64,000 nt of DNA from Methylobacter sp. (GTDB taxonomy: Bacteria; Pseudomonadota; Gammaproteobacteria; Methylococcales; Methylomonadaceae): positions 26,749 through 90,748 of the forward strand of contig JAUXXQ010000024.1 of assembly GCA_030684815.1 (NCBI GenBank), read 5' to 3'. Positions 8,130-16,086 of the stretch are shown here, in pieces; within the stretch, counting starts at the first letter, position 1; every line of letters begins with the position of its first letter. The translations under genes were made by a program, and so were the position numbers. The notes below the pieces were generated by a model. That model did not search any database, was not told the origin of the DNA, and saw nothing but the letters and a program-made list of their open reading frames with translations.

Positions 8130-9610
8130 GCCGCTGTCTCCTGCTCGGCTTTAAGCCGTTCCCGTTCCGCTTTCGCCGCAATCCGCGCCAGCTCGTCTTC
8201 GCGTTGTTGTTGGGCAATGCGTTCCATGCGGGCATTGCGCGCATCAATCAGTTTTTTGGTCTGTTCGGCTTTATGTTGCGCCTGTTGCCGGGCCATCACT
8301 TCACCGGAGGCGTATTTAAAATACTGCACCAAGGGAATATTGGACGGGCAGATGTACGAGCAGCAACCGCAGCTGATGCAATCTTTCAGGCCTAAGTCCA
8401 CCGCCGCATCGAGTTGGTTAATGCGGATGTTGTTGGCCATATCCAACGGCCTAAGCCCCGCCGGGCAAACACTGACGCAACTGGCGCAACGGATGCAGGG
8501 TTGTTCATCGGTGTTTTTAAGTTCGTTCGTGGTCAAGGCCAGGATGCCGCTGGTGGCTTTCACTGTCGGCAAACTGCTATGCGGCAGCGAATCGCCCATC
8601 ATCGGGCCGCCCATGATAATGCGCGCGGTGTTTTCTGTGTTCACTTCGCAAAAGGCGAACAGTTCGGAGATTAAGGTGCCGAACGGAACCTCGACATTCA
8701 TTGGGCGATTGACTGCGCCGCCTGCTACGGTGACTACGCGGCTCAGCAGCGGTTGTCCATGGCGTATCGCTTTATGCACGGCATGGGCGGTGCCGACATT
8801 ATGGATGGTGACGCCGATTTCCGATGAGCGGCAGCCGACCGGGACTTCCCGGCCGGTCACATAACGGATTAACTGCCTGTCCCAGCCCATCGGGTAGCGG
8901 GTGGGGATTTGCATGACTTTAATCTGCACATAAGGCTCGGCGGCGGCTTGCATCGCCAAAAAAGCCTGCGGTTTGTTGTTTTCAATCGCCACCACTGCGC
9001 TTTTAGTCCCCATGCCGTGCAGCATCAAACGCACACCGTCGATAATCTCTGCGGCGCGTTCCTGCATCAAGCGATCATCGCAACATAAATAAGGTTCGCA
9101 TTCCGCGCCATTGATGATGAGGGTGTCGATCTGGTTTTCCCGCCCCATATTGAGTTTGACTACCGTTGGGAAGGTTGCGCCGCCCAAGCCGACAATGCCC
9201 GCCGCGCCGACGCGCAAACTGATTTCTTCAGCATCAAGTTGGAACGGGTCGGCAGCAACGGATGTTTTTAGCCATTCGTCCTTGCCGTCGGTTTCCAGCA
9301 CAATCATGCGGATAGGCAAGGCGGACGGATGCGGTGCCGGATAATCGTTAACGTCGAGGATAATGCCAGAACTGGGTGCATGGACGGGCGCAGAAACCAG
9401 TCCTTGGCTGTGCGCTAACAACTGGCCTTTCAGCACTTTTTCGCCCACTTTGATGACCGGTTCCGCCGCTTTGCCGACATGCTGTTGCAGCGGGATGTAC
9501 AGTTTTTTCGGCAAAGGGAAATCGTTGACGATAGGCAATGCGGTCGCTGCTTTACGTTCCTCGGCATGGACGCCGCCGCGAATGCGCAGTTTTTTAAAAA
9601 AACTTAACAT
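8126..9610 (-). CDS. rnfC: Electron transport complex subunit RnfC
   Basis: A 494-residue peripheral subunit that exchanges electrons with NADH. A Gly-rich NADH/FMN site (GLGGATFPTVVKL) is near residue 141. Two [4Fe-4S] motifs, CIRCASCVSVCP near 370 and CISCGCCSYICP near 410, follow. The C-terminal ~60 residues are a charged Ala/Glu/Arg coiled coil, a length-variable extension typical of proteobacterial RnfC. It overlaps rnfB by seven bases. In diazotrophs Rnf is thought to run in reverse, reducing ferredoxin with NADH at the expense of ion-motive force. Confidence 0.95.
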   Translation of the reverse strand: MLSFFKKLRIRGGVHAEERKAATALPIVNDFPLPKKLYIPLQQHVGKAAEPVIKVGEKVLKGQLLAHSQGLVSAPVHAPSSGIILDVNDYPAPHPSALPIRMIVLETDGKDEWLKTSVAADPFQLDAEEISLRVGAAGIVGLGGATFPTVVKLNMGRENQIDTLIINGAECEPYLCCDDRLMQERAAEIIDGVRLMLHGMGTKSAVVAIENNKPQAFLAMQAAAEPYVQIKVMQIPTRYPMGWDRQLIRYVTGREVPVGCRSSEIGVTIHNVGTAHAVHKAIRHGQPLLSRVVTVAGGAVNRPMNVEVPFGTLISELFAFCEVNTENTARIIMGGPMMGDSLPHSSLPTVKATSGILALTTNELKNTDEQPCIRCASCVSVCPAGLRPLDMANNIRINQLDAAVDLGLKDCISCGCCSYICPSNIPLVQYFKYASGEVMARQQAQHKAEQTKKLIDARNARMERIAQQQREDELARIAAKAERERLKAEQETAA

Positions 9611-10176
9611 ACGGCATTACCCCCTGTTTCAAGCGCCTGCACCGGAACAGCTTGCGGTTTAGCCCAGCGCCAGTTGCGTAAAGTCACCTCAACCGGGTGC
9701 ATTTGCAGGCATTCGGTTGGGCAGACCTCCACGCATTTTTTACAGGCAATGCAGGCATCGGCAACCACCGCATGGATTTGTTTGGGCGCGCCGACAATGG
9801 CATCGGTCGGGCAGACTTTAAAACAACGGGTGCAACCGGTACAGGTGTCTTCGCTGACTCTGGCAACCAGCAATTCGGGTTCTTTAACCTCGCTCAAATC
9901 CAGGTCAATGCCCAATAACGCGGCGATTTGCTCGGCCAACGCGCTGCCGCCGGGCGGGCATAGCGTTGCAGGTGCATTGCCCTCGGCCAAGGCTTCGGCG
10001 GCCGGCCTGCAACCGGGGAAACCGCATTGGCCGCATTGCGAGCCGGGCAGCAAGGCTTCGAGTTCATCGACAACCGGGCTGCTTTCAACTTTTAAATACT
10101 TGGCGGCAACACCCAGCAACAAGCCCAAAAACAGGCCTAACAAAGTCAAACTTACAATGGCGGATAAAACGTACAT
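9604..10176 (-). CDS. rnfB: Electron transport complex subunit RnfB
   Basis: A 190-residue ferredoxin-like subunit. One N-terminal membrane anchor (about residues 3-25) is followed by the Fe-S domain CGQCGFPGC near residue 48 and two [4Fe-4S] motifs, CTGCTRCFKVCP near 112 and CIACKKCVEVCP near 142. RnfB is the likely docking partner for soluble ferredoxin or flavodoxin, so it is the expected exit toward nitrogenase. It sits between rnfA and rnfC in the canonical order. Confidence 0.95.
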   Translation of the reverse strand: MYVLSAIVSLTLLGLFLGLLLGVAAKYLKVESSPVVDELEALLPGSQCGQCGFPGCRPAAEALAEGNAPATLCPPGGSALAEQIAALLGIDLDLSEVKEPELLVARVSEDTCTGCTRCFKVCPTDAIVGAPKQIHAVVADACIACKKCVEVCPTECLQMHPVEVTLRNWRWAKPQAVPVQALETGGNAVC

Positions 10177-10194
10177 GGTTTCTTTCCTTGCAAA

Positions 10195-10776
10195 TTATTT
10201 GCTGTAAAGCCCCGCAAAACCCATAAATGCCAGCGATAAAATACCGGCGGTGATAAACGCAATCGGCGTACCGGCAAATAATGCCGGGACTGCCATTAAC
10301 GCCAGCCGTTCGCGCAAACCGGCAAACAGCACCATCACCAAAGTAAAGCCGAGCGCCGAACCGAAGCCGAAAATTAGGCTCTGCATAAAGCCGTATTGTT
10401 CCTGCACATTGAGCAACGCCACGCCCAACACCGCGCAATTGGTGGTGATCAGCGGCAGGAAAATGCCCAATATCTGATACAGCACCGGGCTGGTTTTATG
10501 CACCACCATTTCGGTGAACTGCACCACAGCGGCAATCACCAGAATAAAAGCGAGTATGCGCAAAAATTGAATATTAAAAGGCGCCAAAATAAAGTGTTCC
10601 AGCAGCCAACTGGTCATTGCCGCCAAGGTCAGCACAAAGGTTGTCGCCAAGCCCATGCTCAACGCCGAATCCAGCTTTTTCGAGACGCCCATAAACGGGC
10701 ATAAGCCGAGAAACTTCACCAGCACCACGTTGTTGACCAGAGCCGTGCCTAATAAAAGTAATAGATAGTCGCCCAC
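10195..10776 (-). CDS. rnfA: Electron transport complex subunit RnfA
   Basis: A 193-residue six-helix membrane protein, closely colinear with E. coli RsxA. It has [16 protein letters not shown] and [15 protein letters not shown], holding the two Cys assigned to the intramembrane iron centre. The start codon is GTG, supported by alignment with the RsxA N-terminus (xDYLLLxxGTxLVNN). It is the first gene of rnfABCDGE-rnfH. A sigma-54 promoter and a NifA-type site lie just upstream on the same strand, so the operon is predicted to be nif-regulated. Confidence 0.95.
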   Translation of the reverse strand: MGDYLLLLLGTALVNNVVLVKFLGLCPFMGVSKKLDSALSMGLATTFVLTLAAMTSWLLEHFILAPFNIQFLRILAFILVIAAVVQFTEMVVHKTSPVLYQILGIFLPLITTNCAVLGVALLNVQEQYGFMQSLIFGFGSALGFTLVMVLFAGLRERLALMAVPALFAGTPIAFITAGILSLAFMGFAGLYSK

Positions 10777-10817
10777 TGTTTTTTCCAGTCCGTTTGTAAA
10801 GCATTTAATCGGATATA

Positions 10818-10833
10818 AGCAGCAATTATGCCA
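10818..10833 (-). promoter_or_regulatory. Predicted sigma-54 promoter of the rnf operon
   Basis: On the minus strand the sequence reads TGGCATAATTGCTGCT. It has the -24 GG and -12 GC doublets at the required 12-base spacing, with a good -24 half (TGGCAT) and a weaker -12 half. The expected transcript would start about 30 bases before the rnfA GTG. An upstream NifA-type site supports it. Confidence 0.65.
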
Positions 10834-10898
10834 ATTGCGGGCACAGCACGGTCAGCGGTCAACGCGCTAAAAAACACACCAAAACAGTGCATGAAGTC

Positions 10899-10914
10899 TG
10901 TTGTAAAGCATACA
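10899..10914. promoter_or_regulatory. Predicted NifA upstream activator site (rnf/nifL intergenic)
   Basis: TGT-TGTAAAGCAT-ACA is an exact TGT-N10-ACA site. It lies about 70 bases upstream of the rnfA sigma-54 promoter and about 200 bases upstream of the nifL promoter. The distance favours control of rnf. Confidence 0.65.
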
Positions 10915-11030
10915 TACCGACAGCGATAAAAATGGCGCTGTCGCAAAACTTACATGGGTGGGGCGATGCCTACGTTGCGATTCGCTAACTTGCATCGTTC
11001 CCACGCTCCGGCGCTCATCGTTATACATAA

Positions 11031-11100
11031 GTTGTGGGAGCGGCCACCCGGCCGCGAACAATCGTGCGCTGTTCGCGGCCGGGTGGCCGCCCCCACAACA
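11031..11100. repeat. Long GC-rich palindrome (repeat family C)
   Basis: A nearly perfect inverted repeat, GTTGTGGG...CCCACAAC, with inner arms GCGGCCACCCGGCCGCGAACA and its complement around a short loop. A second, degenerate copy is at 25485-25551. It separates the rnf promoter from the nifL promoter. Confidence 0.85.
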
Positions 11101-11106
11101 TTAACT

Positions 11107-11122
11107 TGGCGCTATATTTGCA
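11107..11122 (+). promoter_or_regulatory. Predicted sigma-54 promoter of nifLA
   Basis: TGGCGCTATATTTGCA has GG and GC exactly 12 bases apart, a perfect TTGCA -12 box and a -24 box with one departure (TGGCGC for TGGCAC). Transcription would begin near 11133, upstream of the ATG at 11162 but downstream of the ATG at 11129. This supports the shorter nifL start. Regulation by NtrC is known for nifLA in Klebsiella; no clear NtrC site was found here. Confidence 0.55.
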
Positions 11123-11161
11123 TAAATAATGTTAAAGCCCTCTCACCCACGGCCAACACTT

Positions 11162-12781
11162 ATGAAAAAAACTGCATTGCGCTTCTTACAGACCCATACC
11201 AATATGACCCGTGTCATCGGCGAACTTGCGCCAGATTTATTCGGCGAAGGCCATGAAAACAAAGGCGATGAGATGCTCTACAAGCTGTTTGTGGAAACCG
11301 TCGAACAAGCGCCGATAGCCATTTCCATTACCGATAAAAAAGCCAAAATACTGTATGTTAACGAAGAGTTTTGCCGTATTACCGGTTACCAGCCTGAAGA
11401 TGTTTTAGGCGAGAACGAATCGCTGTTATCGGACAAACGCACCCCCAGAAACGTGTACCGCGATTTATGGCGCACCATCAGCAGCAAGCTGATATGGCGC
11501 GGAACCTTATGTAACCGGCATAAGTCCGGCGAGCGTTATTTGTCCGATTTGACCATTGCACCGATGTTGGACGAATCCGGGGCGGTCACGCACTACATTG
11601 GTATGCACCGCGATATTACCCAGTCTTATGAATCTGAAAAAAAGGTCATCAACCAAAAACTGTTGATCGAATCTGTCATCAACTCATCGCCGATTGCTAT
11701 GGTCGTGCTTGACGACCAGGACAGGGTTATCCTGGATAACCATAACTACAAAGCACTGGTCAGCGACTTGGATAAGGGCGAGCCTGCGCTGTATTTTTTA
11801 CACAAACTGCGCGATGAAATGGGCGGTTTATGGGCGGAGCTGCAAAGCAAGGAACAAGGCTTTAATCACCGTGAGTTCAAAGTCGAAAGCAAGGGTAGCC
11901 AGAAAATCCGTTGGTTTTCCTGTGCAGGGAACTGGTTTGTGGAGAACGAAGTCAATGCCGATGCCTTTTTTGGTCAAGTCGCCAAACAGTATCTGATACT
12001 GACGTTGACCGACATCACCCGGCAACGCAGGCAGCTGGAAGAATTGCATATACAGACGCTAAAAACCGTGATGGCCGAAGATGAGCGGGTGCGCGGTATC
12101 CGTGAAACATTGTTGGGTGCGATGCACCAAATCCAGATGCCGATGAACCAAATTAGGGCGGCCGAACAGATTTTACGGCACAAGGGTGATAAGCAACATG
12201 TCGGTTTATTGCAGAGTTTGCAGCAAATTCAGCAGTCCGGCGAAGAAGCGGTGGCGACCATGCAAAAATGCATACCCGAGATTGTGCAAACCGCCGTTAT
12301 TCCAGTCAACCTGAACCAGATTCTGCATGAAATGCTGTTGCTCAATAACCAGCGGATTTGCAGTAATGATATCGAGGTGCATTGGCAGCCGTTGCCGGAC
12401 TTGCCGACCATGCTGGGTTCTGAAAACCGTCTGCGCATTTTGTTCAAACAATTGATAGACAATGCGATTGATGCGGTATGCGCGTCAAACTGTATGGAAA
12501 AGCGTTTTAAAATAAATACCTACACCGATGCCGATTTGATTTATGTGTGCATCGAAGACAGCGGTTCGGGCATTCCGGTTGAAAAACGCGCCAAAGTCTT
12601 TGAGCCTTTTTACACCACGCGCCCGATGGGCGGCAATCAGGCCGGTATGGGACTGGTCATGGCAAAGGAGATTGTCAACCAGCATCAGGGCCTCATCGAA
12701 ATCGACCCGGATTGCGAACAGGGTTGCCGCTTTAAAATCAGCTTTCCTGCGCACAGGCAGATAGTTAAGGGGATAGAGTGA
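11162..12781 (+). CDS. nifL: Nitrogen fixation negative regulator NifL
   Basis: A 539-residue redox- and nitrogen-sensing anti-activator. PAS1 (about residues 40-150, with ADK-like NEEFCRITGYQPEDVLG and YIGMHRDIT) is the FAD-binding sensor in Azotobacter NifL. PAS2 follows (about 165-290), then a central helical region and a GHKL ATP/ADP-binding domain with NAIDA, EDSGSGIP and GMGLVMAKEIV. It inhibits NifA under oxygen or fixed nitrogen. The start at 11162 is preferred over 11129 because the predicted sigma-54 transcript would begin after 11129, although neither has a strong Shine-Dalgarno. It overlaps nifA by four bases (ATGA), consistent with stoichiometric expression. Confidence 0.93.
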   Translation: MKKTALRFLQTHTNMTRVIGELAPDLFGEGHENKGDEMLYKLFVETVEQAPIAISITDKKAKILYVNEEFCRITGYQPEDVLGENESLLSDKRTPRNVYRDLWRTISSKLIWRGTLCNRHKSGERYLSDLTIAPMLDESGAVTHYIGMHRDITQSYESEKKVINQKLLIESVINSSPIAMVVLDDQDRVILDNHNYKALVSDLDKGEPALYFLHKLRDEMGGLWAELQSKEQGFNHREFKVESKGSQKIRWFSCAGNWFVENEVNADAFFGQVAKQYLILTLTDITRQRRQLEELHIQTLKTVMAEDERVRGIRETLLGAMHQIQMPMNQIRAAEQILRHKGDKQHVGLLQSLQQIQQSGEEAVATMQKCIPEIVQTAVIPVNLNQILHEMLLLNNQRICSNDIEVHWQPLPDLPTMLGSENRLRILFKQLIDNAIDAVCASNCMEKRFKINTYTDADLIYVCIEDSGSGIPVEKRAKVFEPFYTTRPMGGNQAGMGLVMAKEIVNQHQGLIEIDPDCEQGCRFKISFPAHRQIVKGIE

Positions 12782-14322
12782 TGACTGAGCGACTCAAACT
12801 GATCGAAGCCGAACTCGATACGCTGTACATTATCAGCCAAGTATTGAACAGTCCGCACGATTTGCATGGCAAATTGCAGGCAGTGTTGGAGATATTGCAC
12901 AAACGCTCGGGGATGCGTTCCGGCATGATCACGCTACGCGAAATTGAAAATAACAGCATGATTGTCAGCGTCGTCCATAGCGACGGCAGCGGCCATTTTA
13001 CCGAGCCGGTGCGCTACCATCCGGGCGAAGGATTGATGGGCGTGATCCTTGATGAAGGCAGCACCATTGTGGTTGAAAAGCTATCCGAGGAGCCGCGTTT
13101 TTTAGGCCGTCTTGGCCTGTACGACCCCGAACTGCCGTTTATCGGATCGCCGATTTACATAGAGGAGGGCGACACTATCGGCGTATTGGCGGCCCAACCG
13201 GACAATAGCCTGTTTCTGGGCGAGCGCGCCCGTTTTATGGAGATGATTGCCAACCTGATTGCGCAAAGCGTCAAAATGCTGCGTGGCATCGAACGCAAAC
13301 AGCGCAACTTGCTCAGCGAACGCGACCAACTCAAACAGGCACTGATCAAAAATTACAGCTTTGAAAACATCATCGGCCATTCGCCGCCGATGCTAAAAGT
13401 GTTCGATTTAATCCGCCAGGTTGCAAAATGGAACACCACGGTATTAATCCGGGGCGAATCAGGAACCGGCAAAGAAGTCGTCGCCAATGCGATACACTTT
13501 AATTCGGGCTGTGCCGGCGGGCCGTTTTTAAAACTCAATTGCGCCGCCCTGCCTGACACCTTATTGGAGTCCGAATTGTTCGGCCACGAAAAAGGCGCGT
13601 TCAGCGGCGCGGTCAGCCAACGCAAAGGCCGTTTTGAATTGGCCGACAACGGCACCCTGTTTCTCGATGAAATCGGCGAAATTTCCGCCTCGTTCCAAGC
13701 CAAATTGTTACGCGTGTTGCAGGAAGGCGAATTTGAACGGGTCGGCGGCACGCAAACCATCAAGGTCAATGTGCGCATTATTGCCGCCACCAACCGCGAC
13801 CTTGAAGAAGAAGTGACCAAAGGCGAGTTCAGGGAAGATTTGTATTACCGTCTTAACGTGATGCCGGTGTTCATGCCGCCATTGCGCGAGCGGACGGAAG
13901 ACATTCCGCAGCTGTCCGAATTTTTGCTGGGCAGGATTTCGCAGCAACAAGGCGGCAGGCCGCTGGAAATCAAAGAAAGCGCGATACGCATCTTGATGAA
14001 ACACAGCTGGCCGGGCAACGTCCGCGAACTGGCAAATAGGCTAGAGCGCGCCGCCATCATGAGTCCCAACGGCAGCATCGACCGCGACGTGATGGTCAGC
14101 ACCGGATTAGAAGATGAAATCGGCACCGGCATCAGCCATAAAGCGCAAAAAGTGCCTGCGGTTGATTTTAATGATGAGAACATGGACGACCGGGAACGGG
14201 TCATCGCCGCGTTGGAGCAAAGCGGCTGGGTGCAAGCGAAAGCGGCGCGCCTGTTGAACATGACGCCAAGGCAGATTGCCTACCGGATTTTGACGCTGGA
14301 TATTACGATGAAGCAGATTTGA
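12778..14322 (+). CDS. nifA: Nif-specific sigma-54 activator NifA
   Basis: A 514-residue enhancer-binding protein. An N-terminal GAF domain (about 20-175) is followed by the AAA+ domain with Walker A GESGTGKE near 226, the sigma-54 contact loop near 273, and Walker B LFLDEIGE. The C-terminal Fis-type helix-turn-helix (AKAARLLNMTPRQIAYRI) recognises TGT-N10-ACA. The contact loop reads GAFSGA rather than the usual GAFTGA. The linker between AAA+ and HTH has no Cys pair, so this is the oxygen-insensitive NifA class that needs NifL. The predicted targets are the sigma-54 promoters elsewhere in this window. Confidence 0.96.
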   Translation: MMTERLKLIEAELDTLYIISQVLNSPHDLHGKLQAVLEILHKRSGMRSGMITLREIENNSMIVSVVHSDGSGHFTEPVRYHPGEGLMGVILDEGSTIVVEKLSEEPRFLGRLGLYDPELPFIGSPIYIEEGDTIGVLAAQPDNSLFLGERARFMEMIANLIAQSVKMLRGIERKQRNLLSERDQLKQALIKNYSFENIIGHSPPMLKVFDLIRQVAKWNTTVLIRGESGTGKEVVANAIHFNSGCAGGPFLKLNCAALPDTLLESELFGHEKGAFSGAVSQRKGRFELADNGTLFLDEIGEISASFQAKLLRVLQEGEFERVGGTQTIKVNVRIIAATNRDLEEEVTKGEFREDLYYRLNVMPVFMPPLRERTEDIPQLSEFLLGRISQQQGGRPLEIKESAIRILMKHSWPGNVRELANRLERAAIMSPNGSIDRDVMVSTGLEDEIGTGISHKAQKVPAVDFNDENMDDRERVIAALEQSGWVQAKAARLLNMTPRQIAYRILTLDITMKQI

Positions 14323-14350
14323 TTAGGGTTATTTTCGAGAAAAAAATAGA

Positions 14351-14429
14351 GTCCACGCTTATCACGAAAGCCAGGAAGAAAGCGGTCGAGAAAATCTTGT
14401 TAAAAGGTTTTTCGTGCCTTTCGTGGACA
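14351..14429. repeat. Inverted repeat, family D (GTCCACG...CGTGGAC)
   Basis: Imperfect palindrome with outer arms GTCCACG/CGTGGAC and inner TCACGAAAG/CTTTCGTG-type arms. Similar units are at 50471-50528 and, with different outer arms, 40425-40464. It follows nifA and may act as a transcript end. Confidence 0.7.
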
Positions 14430-14470
14430 ATTCTTTTACTAGACACTCCCCAAAGCATTTAGGAGCAACA

Positions 14471-14731
14471 ATGACCATTTTATACGTGCAGCATGATTAC
14501 GCGGTGTTCGGCTTTGGTGAAACCAGGACAGAGGCCATTGCAATGGCCGCGCAATGGTTACCGGATGAAACCGGCAAACAAGGCTGTTCAGTCGATTATG
14601 CCGCAAACTTGTTGGTGGCTTCGCCAAAGCCCGGACAGATGGCGCTATACGAAACCGACGAAATTATTCCCGCCGATGCCGAGAACTGGGGCGGGGAAGA
14701 GCTGCTGGAATGGTATTACGATGTGGCTTGA
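14471..14731 (+). CDS. Small hypothetical protein (86 aa)
   Basis: An 86-residue acidic soluble protein that I do not recognise. The ATG has a good Shine-Dalgarno (AGGAGC, seven bases upstream), which is why it was chosen over an upstream in-frame ATG at 14414 that falls inside a repeat. There is no signal peptide or metal motif. The N-terminus (TILYVQHDYAVFGFGETRTEA) predicts alternating strands and a helix. It follows nifA but is separated from it by a palindromic repeat, so membership of the nifLA transcript is uncertain. Confidence 0.55.
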   Translation: MTILYVQHDYAVFGFGETRTEAIAMAAQWLPDETGKQGCSVDYAANLLVASPKPGQMALYETDEIIPADAENWGGEELLEWYYDVA

Positions 14732-14858
14732 GGTGGCTTGTTATGCCCATTTACCCACAGCCTAGCATCAAACCTAACTTAGCATTTTATTCGCCACGAA
14801 GGCCATAAAACAATGCAGGCCGGTTTGGTGTTTTTTGGCTATCAACTTAACACGGGGC

Positions 14859-14943
14859 AGACCTTCCAGGTTTTTACTGGAGCCGCTCCCGGCGGCTCCA
14901 GCACTTCCGCTATCCATGGCAGTCGTAAAACCTGGAAGGTCTA
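14859..14943. repeat. Family A inverted repeat with nested hairpin
   Basis: Outer arms AGACCTTCCAGGTTTT and AAAACCTGGAAGGTCT enclose about 50 bases, including a second hairpin TGGAGCCGC/GCGGCTCCA at 14878-14900. It is an expanded version of the compact family A palindromes found elsewhere in the window. It lies in the 445-base gap between 14731 and 15177, which also carries a hairpin at about 15003-15035 and no gene that I can support. Confidence 0.75.
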
Positions 14944-15002
14944 CTTCGGCAAGCTTGTCCTGCTTTAAATGGGAAGTCTGTTTTTTAAAGCGATATAAAA
15001 GC

Positions 15003-15035
15003 AAAAGCCCCCGCATGAATCATCATGCAAGGGCT
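15003..15035. terminator. Hairpin in intergenic gap, possible terminator
   Basis: AAGCCC/GGGCTT arms flank an inner GCATGA/TCATGC hairpin. On the minus strand the arm is followed by a short T-rich stretch, so it could end the GNAT transcript. The evidence is weak. Confidence 0.35.
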
Positions 15036-15176
15036 TATAAGACATCCTACGGGATTGCAATCACCGGTGCAGGACGGCCACCGAGGTGGACTTAAGCCCG
15101 ATGCCGAAACAGAGCGGGGAATGGTTAATTTACCTATTGATGACCTTGGTTGCGACTATAAATCGATCATCAAGGT

Positions 15177-15638
15177 CTATTTTTTCTCTGAAATCACCCG
15201 CCTCAAACAAACCAACTGCGTCGATTGCCAGCCTTGCCGTTGATAAAACCCCAGCGCGGGAGCGTTGTTTTTATCCGCCAGCAACTGCAAGCGTTTAAGC
15301 CCCCGTTGCTTGGCCCACTTAACAACCTCAGCGAGTAGTTTTGCGCCTATGCCTTGATTATGGACATCAGCCGCTACCACTAAATCTTCCAGCAGACCGA
15401 CCTCGCCGCCTTCGGCTGTAGAAATCAAAATTTGTAGGCTGCACATGGCGCACAGGCCATTGCCGGAAGCCAATTCGGCCACCCAAATACAGGCATTGTC
15501 GCTGTGCAGTAGCAACTGTAATCCACGCGCCTGTTTGTCTGCATCGAAATCAAAATCGGCTTCAATCGCGAACAAAGTTTGTAACAGCACGACCAGTTGC
15601 GGGACATCCTTTGGTTGTGCCGTCCGTATATTGACCAT
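15177..15638 (-). CDS. GNAT family N-acetyltransferase
   Basis: A 153-residue GNAT acetyltransferase. The N-terminal strand-helix (VNIRTAQPKDVPQLVVLLQ) and the acetyl-CoA loop motif A (EDLVVAADVHNQGIGAKLLAEVV, with the Q/RxxGxG/A pattern) are clear. Motif B follows (ALGFYQRQGWQ). The substrate is unknown. It lies 10 bases downstream of the 145-aa gene and on the same strand, so it may belong to the predicted NifA-controlled unit that starts with the SIR2-like gene. Confidence 0.85.
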   Translation of the reverse strand: MVNIRTAQPKDVPQLVVLLQTLFAIEADFDFDADKQARGLQLLLHSDNACIWVAELASGNGLCAMCSLQILISTAEGGEVGLLEDLVVAADVHNQGIGAKLLAEVVKWAKQRGLKRLQLLADKNNAPALGFYQRQGWQSTQLVCLRRVISEKK

Positions 15639-15648
15639 TGTTAAATGC

Positions 15649-16086
15649 CTACATGACTTTGGTATAGGCGCGGCGCAATAATTCCATTTCCGCAGGCGGC
15701 CTGCCGCGCAGTTCCGGCAATGTCCGCATCCGGCACTCCCGGCTTTGCATCAGCTTGTGCGGCGGGTCGAGCAGCATGAATCGCGCCATGTGGACGGTGA
15801 TAATGCCGCTGGGGGTGTCGATTTGTTCGCTAAACTCCGGCTCGACGCGCAGCAGGTCATTGTCCAATTGCAACAACTGGTTGATGTTACTGACCAGCAT
15901 GGCCGGATGGGTGCAGACTTTTTCGCTGATGAACTGTTCAGGTTCCAGCGCGCTGGATAAGGCTGGCAGCGGCTCGGGAAAGCAAATGCTGCCGTTGGCG
16001 TGTTGGGCGAACAGTATCAAGGCACTGATGTCGCCTTTGTAATACAGCAGCAGCCGGTGCTTGGCGAAACTATTGGGCTCGACCAT
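15649..16086 (-). CDS. Unknown protein paired with SIR2-like gene (145 aa)
   Basis: A 145-residue soluble protein that I do not recognise. The start ATG shares a base with the stop of the upstream SIR2-like gene (TGATG), so the two are translationally coupled. The N-terminal half predicts strands (KHRLLLYYKGDISALILFA), the middle has a helical NINQLLQLDNDLL segment, and the C-terminus is basic (ECRMRTLPELRGRPPAEMELLRRAY). There are no Cys motifs or membrane segments. The predicted sigma-54 promoter upstream of its partner places it in the nif regulon, so a role with nitrogenase or its energy or redox control is inferred from context only. Confidence 0.6.
   Translation of the reverse strand: MVEPNSFAKHRLLLYYKGDISALILFAQHANGSICFPEPLPALSSALEPEQFISEKVCTHPAMLVSNINQLLQLDNDLLRVEPEFSEQIDTPSGIITVHMARFMLLDPPHKLMQSRECRMRTLPELRGRPPAEMELLRRAYTKVM

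Noticed and set aside
13353..13820. Open frame on the minus strand inside nifA
   Set aside because: It is antisense to the conserved AAA+ domain, has a biased low-complexity composition and no ribosome site.
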